Shown: positions 1 through 10,716 of the stretch, one piece after another
How the letters are laid out: each line of letters starts with the position of its first letter
Numbering within the stretch: the first letter of the stretch is position 1
Source: Nitrospirota bacterium
GTDB taxonomy: Bacteria > Nitrospirota > Thermodesulfovibrionia > Thermodesulfovibrionales > JdFR-88
Reading direction: 5' to 3'
Length of the DNA stretch: 64,000 nucleotides
Assembly: GCA_021825295.1 (NCBI GenBank)
Contig: JAKAHV010000004.1
Coordinates: 52,000-115,999, forward strand
Notes under the pieces: generated by a model
What the model saw: the letters and a program-made list of their open reading frames with translations, nothing else
Told to the model about the DNA's origin: nothing
Database searches by the model: none
Made by a program: the position numbers and the translations under genes

Positions 1-1
1 C

Positions 2-1537
2 CTGGTCGATTTTCTAATAGGGATACTGCCCTGGGCGCTCATAATCGGCGTATGGGTGCTCATAATGAGGCGCACCTCCAGGCAGATAAGCGGCGGGCCG
101 GGAGGTCTTTTCTCCTTCGGGGAGAGCAAGGCGAAACTCTTCCAGGAGGGCAAGACGCCAAAGATCACCTTCAGGGACGTCGCGGGCATGGAAAACACCA
201 AGAGGGAGCTCAGGGAGGTAATCGAATTCCTGAAGGATCCCGCAAAGTACAGGGCGCTGGGCGCCAAGGTGCCCAAGGGCGTGCTGCTCGTGGGGCCGCC
301 CGGCACGGGCAAGACCCTGCTTGCGCGCGCTGTGGCGGGCGAGGCCGGAGTGCCGTTTTACAGCATAAGCGCCTCGGAGTTCATAGAGATGTTCGTGGGC
401 GTGGGGGCGGCCCGCGTGCGGGACCTCTTCAAGAAGGCAAAGGCGAGCCAGCCAAGCATCATCTTCATGGATGAGATTGACGCGGTCGGGCGCACCAGGG
501 GCGCCGGGCTTGGCGGGGGGCATGACGAGAGGGAACAGACACTCAACCAGCTCCTGGGCGAGATGGACGGGTTCGAGTCGCACGAGGCGGTGATAGTGAT
601 AGCGGCGACGAACAGGCCCGACGTGCTGGACCCCGCGCTGCTTCGGCCTGGGCGCTTCGACAGGCACATCGTGATAGACAGGCCGGGCCTGAAGGAAAGA
701 AAGGCCATACTGGAGATACATGTGAGGGGCAAGACCCTCGCGCCGGATGTGGACCTGGAGAAGATAGCCCGCGGCACCCCGGGCATGACGGGGGCGGACC
801 TCGAAAACCTGGCAAACGAGGCCGCGCTCATCGCCGTGAGGAAGGACAAAAAACAGGTGGAGATGAAGGATTTCGACGAGGCCAGGGACATCATCCTCAT
901 GGGCGCGGTGCGGGAGGAGACGATAAGCGAGTATGAGAGGCGCATCACGGCCTATCATGAATCCGGCCATACGCTTGTGGCCTGGGAGCTTCCCGGTACC
1001 GACCCGATACACAAGGTGAGCATCGTGCCGCGCGGCATGGCGATGGGCGTTACCCAGTTGCTGCCCGAGGAGGACAGGCATTATTACCCGAGGAGCTATC
1101 TCATGAACAAGCTGGCCGTGGCGCTGGGCGGCCGCGCGGCCGAGAAGCTGATATTCAACGACGTGAGCACCGGCGCCCAGAACGATTTGAAGGAGGCCAC
1201 CCAGCTTGCCGAAAAGATGGTGGCCCAATGGGGGATGAGCGAGAAGGTCGGGCCGATAAACCTGGGCCGGGCGGAGGAACACCCTTTTCTGGGGCGGGAA
1301 CTGGCGCAGCCCAAACGCTACAGCGAGGGGATGGCGTGGCTCATGGACAGCGAGATAAGAAGCCTGATCGAAGAGGCGCAGGCCACGGCGGAGAAGGTGC
1401 TCGGCGAAAAAAAGGAGATACTGGACAGGCTCGCCGAGGGGCTGCTGAAAGAGGAATCGCTCAACTACGAGCAGATAGGAAGGATTGTCGGCACGCCGAA
1501 GAAGAAGCCGGAGGCGCCCCCGTCAAGAAAGGTCTGA
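2..1537 (+). CDS. ftsH: ATP-dependent zinc metalloprotease FtsH (5' end outside the window)
   Basis: Open frame from base 2. Walker A GPPGTGKT, Walker [13 protein letters not shown] region [18 protein letters not shown], zinc motif HESGH. Confidence 0.97.
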   Translation: MVDFLIGILPWALIIGVWVLIMRRTSRQISGGPGGLFSFGESKAKLFQEGKTPKITFRDVAGMENTKRELREVIEFLKDPAKYRALGAKVPKGVLLVGPPGTGKTLLARAVAGEAGVPFYSISASEFIEMFVGVGAARVRDLFKKAKASQPSIIFMDEIDAVGRTRGAGLGGGHDEREQTLNQLLGEMDGFESHEAVIVIAATNRPDVLDPALLRPGRFDRHIVIDRPGLKERKAILEIHVRGKTLAPDVDLEKIARGTPGMTGADLENLANEAALIAVRKDKKQVEMKDFDEARDIILMGAVREETISEYERRITAYHESGHTLVAWELPGTDPIHKVSIVPRGMAMGVTQLLPEEDRHYYPRSYLMNKLAVALGGRAAEKLIFNDVSTGAQNDLKEATQLAEKMVAQWGMSEKVGPINLGRAEEHPFLGRELAQPKRYSEGMAWLMDSEIRSLIEEAQATAEKVLGEKKEILDRLAEGLLKEESLNYEQIGRIVGTPKKKPEAPPSRKV

Positions 1538-1694
1538 TCACAGCCTTTGGTCCCGACCCGTCGGCCGCCCGTTTTTGCACGCGGCCTTCCGCCCTTGCCC
1601 TACCGCCCGGCCAAAGCCGTAAAATGCTGCTAATTCCTTCTATAAGGAGCCGTGCCCCTCATGTGTTAAACTACCACTAAAGGAGATTGTTCCC

Positions 1695-2495
1695 GTGTTA
1701 CACTGGCTTCGCGACCGTCGCCGCGCCGAGGCGCGAAAGCGTCCGGTCCCTCCCGAGTGGGAAACCTTCCTGCGTACAAACGTGGCCCACTACTGTATGC
1801 TCGATGACGCCGAGCGCGCGGAACTGTGCGCGATGATTCAGGTCTTTCTGGAGGAAAAACACTGGGAGGGATGCGGGGGGCTCGATCTCACGGATGAGAT
1901 TCGCGTCACAATCGCCGCCCAGGCATGTCTTCTGCAACTGAAACTCCCCCATGATTATTATCCCGATGTGACATCGATTCTTGTCTACCCCTCCACCGTA
2001 GTGCCGCCCGAGCGCCGCCCGGGCGTATTCGAGCGCGTAGAGGGCCCGGTAGAGCCTTCAGTTCCCATCCTCGGCCAGGCCTTGGTCTGGGGTACGGTGA
2101 TTCTGGTGTGGGATGCGCTCGTCCACGGGGCGCGCCATCCCGGGCAGGGGCACAACCTGGTGTACCACGAGTTCGCCCATAAGCTTGACATGCTCGATGG
2201 GGCTGCCGACGGCACCCCGCCCATTTCCGACCGCGCCAGGCTCGCCGAATGGGTGGCCGTGTGCTCCCGCGAATTCCTGCGGCTGCGCCGCCTTTCCGGG
2301 AAAGGCCATAAAACCTTCCTTGACGCCTATGGCGCGAAGAACGAGGCGGAGTTTTTTGCCGTGGCAACCGAGGAGTTCTTTGACCGCCCGATTGAACTTC
2401 AGAAGAACGCTCCCGACCTCTACCGCGTCCTTTGCGCCTATTACCGCCAGGACCCGGCAAAACGCGTTAAAAAAACCTGCGCGGCAAAAGAGTAA
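1695..2495 (+). CDS. mtfA: MtfA-like zinc-dependent peptidase (M90 family)
   Basis: HEFAHKLDMLDG motif, GQALVWGTVILVWDA, and C-terminal EFFAVATEEFFDRP are typical of MtfA. Confidence 0.88.
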   Translation: MLHWLRDRRRAEARKRPVPPEWETFLRTNVAHYCMLDDAERAELCAMIQVFLEEKHWEGCGGLDLTDEIRVTIAAQACLLQLKLPHDYYPDVTSILVYPSTVVPPERRPGVFERVEGPVEPSVPILGQALVWGTVILVWDALVHGARHPGQGHNLVYHEFAHKLDMLDGAADGTPPISDRARLAEWVAVCSREFLRLRRLSGKGHKTFLDAYGAKNEAEFFAVATEEFFDRPIELQKNAPDLYRVLCAYYRQDPAKRVKKTCAAKE

Positions 2496-2632
2496 AGCTA
2501 TACATGCTCTCCACCTGGGAGGCTTTAAAACATGCCTTTTTCTTTCTTTAATATTTCAAGCCCCTCCGGGGCGGGCACACGCGCGGCCTCAATGCCGGAA
2601 AAATTCGTCTGTTTTATTCCCGAGTACCACAA

Positions 2633-2664
2633 AAAAGGGACGCCGTTCAGGCGTCCCTTTTTGT
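2633..2664. terminator. Intrinsic terminator, bidirectional by sequence
   Basis: aaaagggacgcc-gttca-ggcgtcccttttt: perfect stem with T-tract, between convergent genes. Confidence 0.85.
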
Positions 2665-2670
2665 TATCCC

Positions 2671-3306
2671 TTACGCTATGGCTTTTCCCAGGAAGAAAGC
2701 GGCGGTCAAAAGCCCGATGCCTGACAGCAGGAAAGTTGAGGGCTCAGGGACGGACGCCGGCACCCCAATATCAAATCCGTACCAATACTCATATTGAGGG
2801 TTGGTCCATGTAAGCGAACTGAAAGTCCCGTTAAACAGGATCGTACCGTTGCCCTCTTCACCATAGACTGTGTTGCCCGAGGCAGTGATCGAGGAGCCGC
2901 CATATTCTGCCGATGGGCCGCCGGCTACAATAGTGAACGGTTCACTTGCTGAGAACACAAATGATGCTTGTGCATCACCCAGGCTCCAAATCGCCATCAC
3001 CGGGTCTTTTACCGGGTCGGAAAAAGTAATCGTGTTAAGAGTTGTATTTCCTCCGGCAAGCCCTATGATCTGGTCGATGGTAGGCGCATCCTGCACGATC
3101 GTCCCATCGGCCCATGTGCTGGCCGGATGGTAACTTGGATAATTCGATACGAGCCACCCCGGCCCGGCATACGTTATATTGACCGGGGCAGTGGTGCCGT
3201 GATTTGCATTCTGCCAGTTGGTCCAGTCTATAACGGTGGCGGACGCCGAAGCGGCAATCAAAACATAAAAAGCAAAGGCTATTGCAAACAACAGATTTTT
3301 TCTCAT
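2671..3306 (-). CDS. PEP-CTERM sorting-domain protein
   Basis: N-terminal signal peptide MRKNLLFAIAFAFYVLIAASASA. C-terminus VPEPSTFLLSGIGLLTAAFFLGKAIA. Confidence 0.85.
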   Translation of the reverse strand: MRKNLLFAIAFAFYVLIAASASATVIDWTNWQNANHGTTAPVNITYAGPGWLVSNYPSYHPASTWADGTIVQDAPTIDQIIGLAGGNTTLNTITFSDPVKDPVMAIWSLGDAQASFVFSASEPFTIVAGGPSAEYGGSSITASGNTVYGEEGNGTILFNGTFSSLTWTNPQYEYWYGFDIGVPASVPEPSTFLLSGIGLLTAAFFLGKAIA

Positions 3307-3566
3307 ATGCCTCCCCCTTTTTCTGCCTTGATTAAAAACCCATATAGAACTTAAGCAAAACAAATGCCATTATTTAAACAGCCCGTTTTTATTGGATTTA
3401 TAAAAAATGACAGGCCAAAAATTGTAAAGTAAACCTTACAGTTACACGGGAAAATCTTACAGCTTATCCTTACAAATTTGAATTCGGGGCTGGCTTTGCC
3501 CAGTTCGATAAAGCTTTTAAGAAATAAGGCTCTTCGTGGAAGAGTGTGGGTAAACATTTTCTTTTT

Positions 3567-4148
3567 TCACGGTTTGATCATATTTATGAACATGTCGCTT
3601 GCGCCCTGGAAAGGGCCGAGGGGGTTTTGGGTGTCGGTGATCGCGTCGATGGAGGGGCTGCCGCCCCATTGTTTGTAGACCACCACATCGTCCACCATCA
3701 CGACAAGCGCATCGAACTTCCATCCGGTCTTTTTGATGTGCCTTTTGAAATTGAAGAAGTCCAGAAACAGGTTGCCGGTCCGCTTGTCATATATTATGCC
3801 GGGCGTTATGGAGTAGGCGCGGCATCCCGTCTTCGCGTGGATGCACTGCTGCAGCCCCTCATCCAGGTCCTGCATCCTGATGGACGGGTTGAACATGAAT
3901 TTCTGGATGATGTCCACGTAAGTCATTATCTCGATGTTCGGATTCGTGTAGGGGTCAAAACCCAGCTTTTCGAGCTGCCTTGCGCTGGTCTTTCCCACAT
4001 GGATGCTGTCATAGGCCTTTTTCGCCTCATCGAAGTTCGCCCAGGGGGATTGAACCGTCTGGCGGCTGCTTGGAAGAAGCGCGCCGCATCCTGCGGCAGC
4101 CGACAGAAGGGCGAAAATGAGGGGTCCCGCCATTATTTTGAGGGCCAT
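3567..4148 (-). CDS. Putative lipoprotein
   Basis: Signal-like N-terminus with LLSAAAGCGALL lipobox-like motif. No clear family recognised. Confidence 0.7.
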   Translation of the reverse strand: MALKIMAGPLIFALLSAAAGCGALLPSSRQTVQSPWANFDEAKKAYDSIHVGKTSARQLEKLGFDPYTNPNIEIMTYVDIIQKFMFNPSIRMQDLDEGLQQCIHAKTGCRAYSITPGIIYDKRTGNLFLDFFNFKRHIKKTGWKFDALVVMVDDVVVYKQWGGSPSIDAITDTQNPLGPFQGASDMFINMIKP

Positions 4149-4250
4149 AAATGAACGCTATTAGATTTTAAGCCAAAAGTCCAGACCGCCAATTTCCCGG
4201 TTCAGGATTGGAGGCATGGCGGGCCTGGGGGACTTGTCCGGGGGAAAAGG

Positions 4251-5078
4251 TCAATGGCGCAGCCGGAACACGGCAATCAGCAAAAAAAGCGCCTCCGCAA
4301 GCTCCGTGAGCGCCCCGAGGTGGTCCCCCGTGAGCCCCCCGAATTTTTTTGCGAAAAATTTTACTCCAAGGACTCCAAGGGCATAGAAAAAGACAAGGGG
4401 AAAGAGGAAAAATTCAATGCAGCCGGTGAGTGAAACGTCTTTCAGGTAAAGGGCCGGATAAAAAGCCACGAGCCAGATGCCGGCCAGCAGGAAGGTGGAG
4501 CACGCGACTTCCCTGAAACCCGTGTTGCCGATGAATATCCTCCCCAGTCCGTCCTCTCTGGCCGGCTGGCCATGATACATGGCCGGCAGCGTTATCCATT
4601 TGGAAAATGCGGGCATTGCAAACAGCAGGGCGAAGACAAGCCACCTCCGGCCCGGCGCATACCCGCTTGCGAGCGCGCCGCTTATAAGAAGGAATTTCAG
4701 CAGGATGGACACCACGATGGCTATCACGCCCATTGCGCCCACCGTGCTTTCCTTCATTATGTCCAGTCTCTTTTGGCGGCAGGCTTCCGGGTCTCCGGAT
4801 GTCTTTACGGCGAGCGCGTCGGCGGTGTCCGCCAGCCCGTCCAGGTCGAAGCCGCCGCTTGCGATTATCAAAACGGCAAGTGACAGGCCGCCACCGATAT
4901 TCGGGCCGAACGCGTCTGCCAGCGCAAGCGAGGCAGCCGCAAGCAACAAACCCTGAAGCGCCCCGGCCAGGGGGAAAAAGGGCGCCGACCGGGCGAGGTC
5001 CCTTTCGGTGACCTCCCCGCTCACCTTAACGGGCACGATAGTATGAAACTGCAGGGCAAGCAGTATCCGTTTTATCAT
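4251..5078 (-). CDS. cobS: Adenosylcobinamide-GDP ribazoletransferase
   Basis: FHTIVPVKVSGEVTERDLARSAPFFPLAGALQG, GGFDLDGLADTADAL and GGLTGDHLGALTELAEALFLL are CobS hallmarks. Confidence 0.95.
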   Translation of the reverse strand: MIKRILLALQFHTIVPVKVSGEVTERDLARSAPFFPLAGALQGLLLAAASLALADAFGPNIGGGLSLAVLIIASGGFDLDGLADTADALAVKTSGDPEACRQKRLDIMKESTVGAMGVIAIVVSILLKFLLISGALASGYAPGRRWLVFALLFAMPAFSKWITLPAMYHGQPAREDGLGRIFIGNTGFREVACSTFLLAGIWLVAFYPALYLKDVSLTGCIEFFLFPLVFFYALGVLGVKFFAKKFGGLTGDHLGALTELAEALFLLIAVFRLRH

Positions 5079-5088
5079 TCGGCCCCGT

Positions 5089-6156
5089 TCAATTCAAAAT
5101 CTCGTCCGAGACGCCGGCCTCCCTGAATGTCGCCATCTCCCTGTAGATTTTCAGTCCCGCCTCTATGAGCCCCATCCCGAGGGCCGCGCCCGTGCCTTCG
5201 CCCAGCCGGAGGTTCAGGTCCAGTATCGGGGCAAGCCCCATCTTCTCCAGCATCGCGCGATGGCCGATCTCCACCGAGTTGTGGGCCGCGAACATGTAAT
5301 CCGCGGCGCATGGCAGCAGGGCATGGGCTATGAGCGCGCCGGCCGTTGAAATAAACCCGTCGATGACGACCGGCGTCCGGTTTGCCGCCGCCCCGAGCAC
5401 AAGCCCGGCTATCCCCCCTATCTCCGCCCCGCCCACCTTTGAAAGCACATCGATGGGGTCGCGCGCATCCGGGGCGTTCACCCTGATGGCCTCCTCTATC
5501 ACCCTGATCTTCCTGCCAAGGGATTCATCCGAGATACCCGTGCCCTTTCCCGTGACCCGGGCTGCGCCGTTGCCGGTCAGCACCGCCGCTATCGCGCTTG
5601 AAGGGGTGGTGTTTCCTATCCCCATGTCGCCGGTGCCGAAGATGGCCTTGTCCATGTCTTTTTTTGCGAACCTCTCCGCCAGCCGGATCCCGGTCTCGAT
5701 GCTCTTTATGGCCTCGGCCCTCGTCATCGCCGGGCCCTTGGTGAAATTTCCCGTCCCGTTGACCACTTTCGCGGATATGAGCCCCTTTACCGCTCCGAAA
5801 TCATGGCGCACCCCGATGTCCACGACGATCACCCTTGCCCCGATGTGCCGGGCAAGTACGTTTATCGCCGCCCCTCCCCGGAGGAAATTGCGCACCATCT
5901 GCACCGTGACCTCCCCGGGATACGCGGAGACACCCTCTTCCACCACCCCGTGGTCGCCCGCGAATGTGAAGATGGTCTTTTCCCCGATCTCAGGCATCGG
6001 GTTTTCCCTTATGGCGACCAGCCTTGCCGCGAACTCCTCCAGGCGCCCCAGGCTGCCGGGCGGCTTCGTTAGGTTGTCAAGCCGCTCCAGGGCCACCTGC
6101 CGCCACTTGGGGTCCACCGGCCTGATTTTTTCAAGCGTCGTTTTGAGCAATTTCAT
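5089..6156 (-). CDS. cobT: Nicotinate-nucleotide--dimethylbenzimidazole phosphoribosyltransferase
   Basis: [47 protein letters not shown] and [13 protein letters not shown] motifs. Confidence 0.97.
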   Translation of the reverse strand: MKLLKTTLEKIRPVDPKWRQVALERLDNLTKPPGSLGRLEEFAARLVAIRENPMPEIGEKTIFTFAGDHGVVEEGVSAYPGEVTVQMVRNFLRGGAAINVLARHIGARVIVVDIGVRHDFGAVKGLISAKVVNGTGNFTKGPAMTRAEAIKSIETGIRLAERFAKKDMDKAIFGTGDMGIGNTTPSSAIAAVLTGNGAARVTGKGTGISDESLGRKIRVIEEAIRVNAPDARDPIDVLSKVGGAEIGGIAGLVLGAAANRTPVVIDGFISTAGALIAHALLPCAADYMFAAHNSVEIGHRAMLEKMGLAPILDLNLRLGEGTGAALGMGLIEAGLKIYREMATFREAGVSDEILN

Positions 6157-6158
6157 TG

Positions 6159-7736
6159 TTACCCTCTCCTTCGAAAATTTTCGTCTTTTCCCATCCGCCC
6201 CTCCCTGAAGGGGACGGGGGCTGGCTCCAATTTCCCTGTCAGCGTCAAAAATTCCTCCTCCACGCGGGCGATAAAATCCACTTCATCCGGGATATTCTCT
6301 CCGCGCAGCAGTCTGCCCAGAGTGTTTTCAAAGAGCCGCACCAGGTATTCGTTTATCTCCGCATATGTCTTGTGCGCGCCCAAAGGGGCGGGCCTTCTGC
6401 CGCTCCAGATGCCATCCATCCGGAGGAAAAGGAGGTTCGTCGCCCTCTCCATGACGTTTGCCAGCGTCTCTACCGCGGGCTCTCTGAAGAGCGCCCGCCC
6501 CTCATGGGAGGTCTCCATCCGGAGCCGCCCCTCTTTCCGCAGCGCGTCGAACGCCTGGGTGCCCCGGAGTATTATCTGATGGTGATAAAGGACGTTTGCC
6601 GAGACCGGCAGGTTTTCGAGGAGCCTGTTTCTTTTCAGGAACCGGAAGTTGGTTTCTATGTCTTCCAGGGTGGAGTCCGGCTCGAACATGATAAAACCAA
6701 CATTGGGCTCTATGCCGTGGCGGCGGAGCGTCCTGAGCGCCTCTTCGTTGTCCTGGACGGTCGTCATCTTTCCCATCCTCAGAAGCGACCGGCCGCTGCC
6801 GCTTTCAAGCCCTACGAGGATATGCCTCAGCCCGGCCCTGGCGAGCGCGCCGATGCTTTCGTCCCTTATATCGTTTGCCCGGGCCTCGATGCCAAACCGG
6901 ATGTCCCTCTCCTCAAGCATCCCGGCCAGCCGGAGCGCCCGCTGCTGCCCGCCCGCTCCGGGGCCAAAGAAATTGGGGTCCGTGAAATAGAAATCCCTCT
7001 TGCCCTTTTCCGCAATCAGCGCGTCGATCTCCATCACGATGTTTTCCGGGCTCCTGCCCCTCCAGGGGGAAGGGGAACGCGGAGCTCCGCCGAAGAAGGA
7101 ATTTATATGGCAGAAGGTGCACCTTCCGTAACACCCGCGGCTTCCAAGCAGGTTTACCTCCGGCAGCCGCCACAATGCGGCCGTGCGGAACGGGAAGGGG
7201 AGCGTGTCGGGGTCCCGGGCCACCCTGGGCGGGGAGGATGTGAAAATTTTTCCCCCGCTTCTGACCGAAAGCCCCGGTATTTTATTTAAAGAACCCCGGC
7301 CCCCGGCGATTGATTTTGCCAGGGCGGCGAATGTCAGCTCCGGCTCTCCGAGCGCCACCGCGTCCAGGGCGCCGAAGCCGGCAAGTATCTGCCTGAAGGC
7401 GAAGGTTGGATAATACCCGTAGGCCGCGATAAACGGGGCTGCGCCCTCTTTTTTTATCCGGCGGAGGAATCCCGCGAGTCTTTTGTCCTCTTCCCAGTGG
7501 TAGACCATATGCACGCCAAGGATGTCCGGGGCGAATGCGGCTATCTTCCGCCGGATATCGGGGTAGGAGAGCCTATCCATATGCCCCTCGATTACCTCGG
7601 CCTCGTGGCCTTCCTCAAGCAGCATCGCCGCCGCGTAGCCGGTAAGAAGACAGGAGGAAAGGGGGGTGTTGGCGATATCGTTGCACCGCTCGGGACGATG
7701 GCTCCTCGGATGCTCAAGAAGGAGTATTTTCATTGG
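6159..7736 (-). CDS. B12-binding-domain radical SAM protein (bzaE/bzaD-like by context)
   Basis: N-terminal B12-binding-like fold; CxxxCxxC in [19 protein letters not shown]; adjacent to cobT and a second radical SAM gene. Confidence 0.8.
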   Translation of the reverse strand, partial: PMKILLLEHPRSHRPERCNDIANTPLSSCLLTGYAAAMLLEEGHEAEVIEGHMDRLSYPDIRRKIAAFAPDILGVHMVYHWEEDKRLAGFLRRIKKEGAAPFIAAYGYYPTFAFRQILAGFGALDAVALGEPELTFAALAKSIAGGRGSLNKIPGLSVRSGGKIFTSSPPRVARDPDTLPFPFRTAALWRLPEVNLLGSRGCYGRCTFCHINSFFGGAPRSPSPWRGRSPENIVMEIDALIAEKGKRDFYFTDPNFFGPGAGGQQRALRLAGMLEERDIRFGIEARANDIRDESIGALARAGLRHILVGLESGSGRSLLRMGKMTTVQDNEEALRTLRRHGIEPNVGFIMFEPDSTLEDIETNFRFLKRNRLLENLPVSANVLYHHQIILRGTQAFDALRKEGRLRMETSHEGRALFREPAVETLANVMERATNLLFLRMDGIWSGRRPAPLGAHKTYAEINEYLVRLFENTLGRLLRGENIPDEVDFIARVEEEFLTLTGKLEPAPVPFREGRMGKDENFRRRG

Positions 7737-9076
7737 CAATCTGCATTGCGGAGATGGTCGTCCGCATGCCATGCAAAGACGTTTTTGCAGAAACTGAGGT
7801 TTTCAAGCTCGTACCGCAGTGTCTCAAGCGGGGGCGGGTTGTAGTAGACCGGGTAGAGCAGGTCCTGGCCCCTCCTTATCACGCCGTTACGTATCGCGGT
7901 CTTCTCGATGGGCGTGCCGGGCAGGATTCGGATATTATTAAGGACTATTGTGCCAAGATTTTTTCCGGGTGCGTGCAGGTCGTAAAGGCGCTCAATGAGG
8001 CCGATGGCCTTTTCCCTCGTCCCTTCGGTCTCCCCGGGGGCGTTTGCCATGAAATGGTAGACTGAAAGTATGCCGGTCCTGGCGGCCGCGCCGGCCGCCC
8101 TGAGGATGCCGCCCATTGTAGTTTTTTTGCCCAGCGCCTCCAGCGCCTCCGCGCACAGCCCGTCCGGCGAGAATGAAAAGCATTCGCAGCCGGCCTTCTC
8201 GTACAGCGAGGCGCTTTTTTCGTCGAAAAGGTCTTCCCTGAAGAAGCCGTCCCATTTCAGCGGGAGCCTCCTGCGCAGAAGCTCCCGGCAGATTTCCTCC
8301 AGGTGGCCCTTCGGGTTGTTCAAAACGGGGTCGGTGAAATGGAACCGCTCCACGCCGAATTCCCTGTATGATCTCTCCATCTCGTCCGCTATGGAATCCG
8401 GAGCGCGGAGCCTGAGAGTCCTGCCCTGCAGCCCCGGATAAACGCAGTATGAGCAGCCAAAGGGGCAGCCGCGTTTGCCTTCGATGCCTACAGCCGGCAC
8501 GTAGGAGTCCGCGGCCAGATATGCGGAAGGGTCAAGCAGCGTCTTGTCCGCCGGCCTGTATCCGGCCATGTCGATGTTTCCTGCCGGCGCGGATGTCCTT
8601 ATTTTGTCTCCGGCCCTCAGGCAGAGGCCATCGATCGGAGGAGGGGCTTCGAGGCGGTCAAGAAGGGCCGGCAGGCTGCATTCGGCCTCCCCCGCGATGC
8701 CGTATCTTATCTCCGGCAGCTCCCGCATGAGGCGCTCCGGGAAGAGCGAAAAGCCCGTGCCCCCCGCGATGATCGCCGCTTTTGGAAGCAGCGACGCCGT
8801 CATGCGGACGGCCGCCGCGAACTGCGGGACATATGATGTTCTTTTATTTGCGAGCGGGTCCACGTTTCTAAGCGACAGGCCGACCGCCCCGGGGCGGAAA
8901 TCGAGAAGCGCCTCTTTGAGCGCCCCGAAGGGGTCGCTATGGAAATTCATGTCGAGGACGCGCGTCTCGTGGCCCTGCTCCCTGAGCCTGGTAGCGAGAA
9001 GGACGATGCCTATAGGGTAGACCCTCGGGGAGGAGGCGCCCTCGACACTTGCTGTCTGGACCATCAGTACACGCAT
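7730..9076 (-). CDS. B12-binding-domain radical SAM protein (bzaD/bzaE-like by context)
   Basis: MRVLMVQTASVEGASSPRVYPIGIVLLATRLREQGHE; CxxxCxxC in GKRGCPFGCSYCVYPG. 3' end overlaps the start of the next gene. Confidence 0.8.
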   Translation of the reverse strand: MRVLMVQTASVEGASSPRVYPIGIVLLATRLREQGHETRVLDMNFHSDPFGALKEALLDFRPGAVGLSLRNVDPLANKRTSYVPQFAAAVRMTASLLPKAAIIAGGTGFSLFPERLMRELPEIRYGIAGEAECSLPALLDRLEAPPPIDGLCLRAGDKIRTSAPAGNIDMAGYRPADKTLLDPSAYLAADSYVPAVGIEGKRGCPFGCSYCVYPGLQGRTLRLRAPDSIADEMERSYREFGVERFHFTDPVLNNPKGHLEEICRELLRRRLPLKWDGFFREDLFDEKSASLYEKAGCECFSFSPDGLCAEALEALGKKTTMGGILRAAGAAARTGILSVYHFMANAPGETEGTREKAIGLIERLYDLHAPGKNLGTIVLNNIRILPGTPIEKTAIRNGVIRRGQDLLYPVYYNPPPLETLRYELENLSFCKNVFAWHADDHLRNADCQ

Positions 9077-9084
9077 GTTTGGTG

Positions 9085-10716
9085 TCACTCCAGAAGAAGC
9101 AGGGCAAAGTATTTCACGAATTCATCCCTGCCGCTTAATGTCTTTAGTCCGATGCCGGAGCGCCTTACGGTCTCAAAGACGTCTATGCCGGCGCCCTCCA
9201 TCGATGGGCGGGCGTCCCTGGGGTTTTTGCATGCGCCCCCCGGGCAGTCCGGGCAGATGGAGCATGGGCCGGCCCAATAGGAGAAGGCCTTGTAAAAGCC
9301 GCCGGCGAAGGCCTCCCGTTCCGCCTTCAGGACGTTCATCTGGAAGTCCCTTGCCGGCGGCTCGCCTTCCAGCAGGAGGGCCTTCGAGCAGCCGCTTATA
9401 AGGCGCAGCGTCTCTTCGTGCGCGGGCGCATTCGGTGGGCAATGCGGTTTTTTGTTGAAGTTGTCGCAGCCGTAGCGGCATTTAAGGGCCGTCCATCCGG
9501 GGATGCGCACGTCTTCCGGACGGATGGGCGAGACGCTCCGAAACCCAAGCTGCCTGATATCCGCCGCGAGCCGGGCCACGCGGTCCACGCGGAGTTTTGA
9601 AAGAGGCATCGGGTCTTTTGATGCCGCGACAATCGCCGTGTCCGACTCCAGCGGGATAAGCCCGGTGCAGGAAAGGCCGAGGCGGACGAGCCCGTCTTTT
9701 ACCTCACCCACGGTAAACACCCTTCCGTTATACGTGTTTATGAGCATGTTCAGGTCAAACAGCGACGCCTTGACCGGGTGGTGCTCCGAAAAAAAATCGT
9801 GGACGAGAAGCAGCCCGTCCCCTGCCAGGCACCTTGCCGCGTTTGCCAGTATGTGCGGCAGCTCCTTTTCCGAATAGGCGTGGATTATATTCGAGAGGAT
9901 GACCAGGCTGAAGCGGTTGTCATCGAACGGCCATTCCTCCAGGATATTTGCGGCGCACAGGTTTATCCTGCCGCCCGGACCTTCAGCGGTGCTTTTTTTG
10001 AAACCCCTTTCGCTCATCATCCGCCCTGTAACGCCGATTACCTGGGAGATGTCCATGAGGGTGGCCCGGAGAGCCGGAGAGCGCTCAAGCAGCGCGGCCG
10101 CAATCGCTCCGGAGCCCGCCCCCGCGTCAAGCACCTCGCCCTCGAGCGGGAATGAGCCAAGTACGGGCAGTATCTCCTTTGCCTTCACCCTGGCGGCCGA
10201 ATCCATCGCCCTTATGTATTTCTGGATTCTTTCACACTCGTGATCGCTGTCTGGTGCATCATTATCATCCGATGAGGTTTTTTTTCTCGCCACCAGGCGG
10301 TCTTTGAGCCCCGCCCAGTACCGGCGCAGCTCCCTGCGCCACAGCACGGAGTCCCCCTGGTAGTCTTCCTTCCCGGCGACCAGGTAGCGGCTTGCCAGGG
10401 CCGAATTGAAATAGTAACCGTTTTTGCCGGGCCCCTCGCAGACAAGACCGATGGAGCAGAGGCAGCGCAGCAGCCTCGAAAGTGCCTCTTCCCTCATGCC
10501 GAGCGCGCGGGAAATCCCGTTTATGGTCCCGCCGTCCGGCTCCAGGAGGCCGAACAGGCCAATCTCCACCGCGGCGAAGAGCGCCTCGGAGAGCCAGTAG
10601 GCGCTGGCGAGGTCCTCGATTGCCTGGAAACCCGCCTGCTGCGGATCGGCCCTGAAAATTGAAATTCCGCCGGATCCGGGCATGTCTCCGCCGGGCGCGT
10701 GAAGAGGAAAAGTCAT
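9085..10716 (-). CDS. SAM-dependent (O-)methyltransferase fused to a C-terminal DUF2284-like Cys-rich metal-binding domain (bzaC-like by context)
   Basis: N-terminal wHTH/dimerisation and methyltransferase motif VLDAGAGSGAIAAALLE. C-terminal CRYGCDNFNKKPHCPPNAP and GPCSICPDCPGGACKNP. Confidence 0.8.
   Translation of the reverse strand: MTFPLHAPGGDMPGSGGISIFRADPQQAGFQAIEDLASAYWLSEALFAAVEIGLFGLLEPDGGTINGISRALGMREEALSRLLRCLCSIGLVCEGPGKNGYYFNSALASRYLVAGKEDYQGDSVLWRRELRRYWAGLKDRLVARKKTSSDDNDAPDSDHECERIQKYIRAMDSAARVKAKEILPVLGSFPLEGEVLDAGAGSGAIAAALLERSPALRATLMDISQVIGVTGRMMSERGFKKSTAEGPGGRINLCAANILEEWPFDDNRFSLVILSNIIHAYSEKELPHILANAARCLAGDGLLLVHDFFSEHHPVKASLFDLNMLINTYNGRVFTVGEVKDGLVRLGLSCTGLIPLESDTAIVAASKDPMPLSKLRVDRVARLAADIRQLGFRSVSPIRPEDVRIPGWTALKCRYGCDNFNKKPHCPPNAPAHEETLRLISGCSKALLLEGEPPARDFQMNVLKAEREAFAGGFYKAFSYWAGPCSICPDCPGGACKNPRDARPSMEGAGIDVFETVRRSGIGLKTLSGRDEFVKYFALLLLE

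Noticed and set aside
14-1282. 422-aa minus-strand ORF opposite ftsH
   Set aside because: Shadow ORF in GC-rich coding DNA; the plus-strand FtsH is unambiguous.
6156-7289. 377-aa plus-strand ORF opposite the radical SAM gene
   Set aside because: Antisense shadow; the minus strand has clear CxxxCxxC and operon context.
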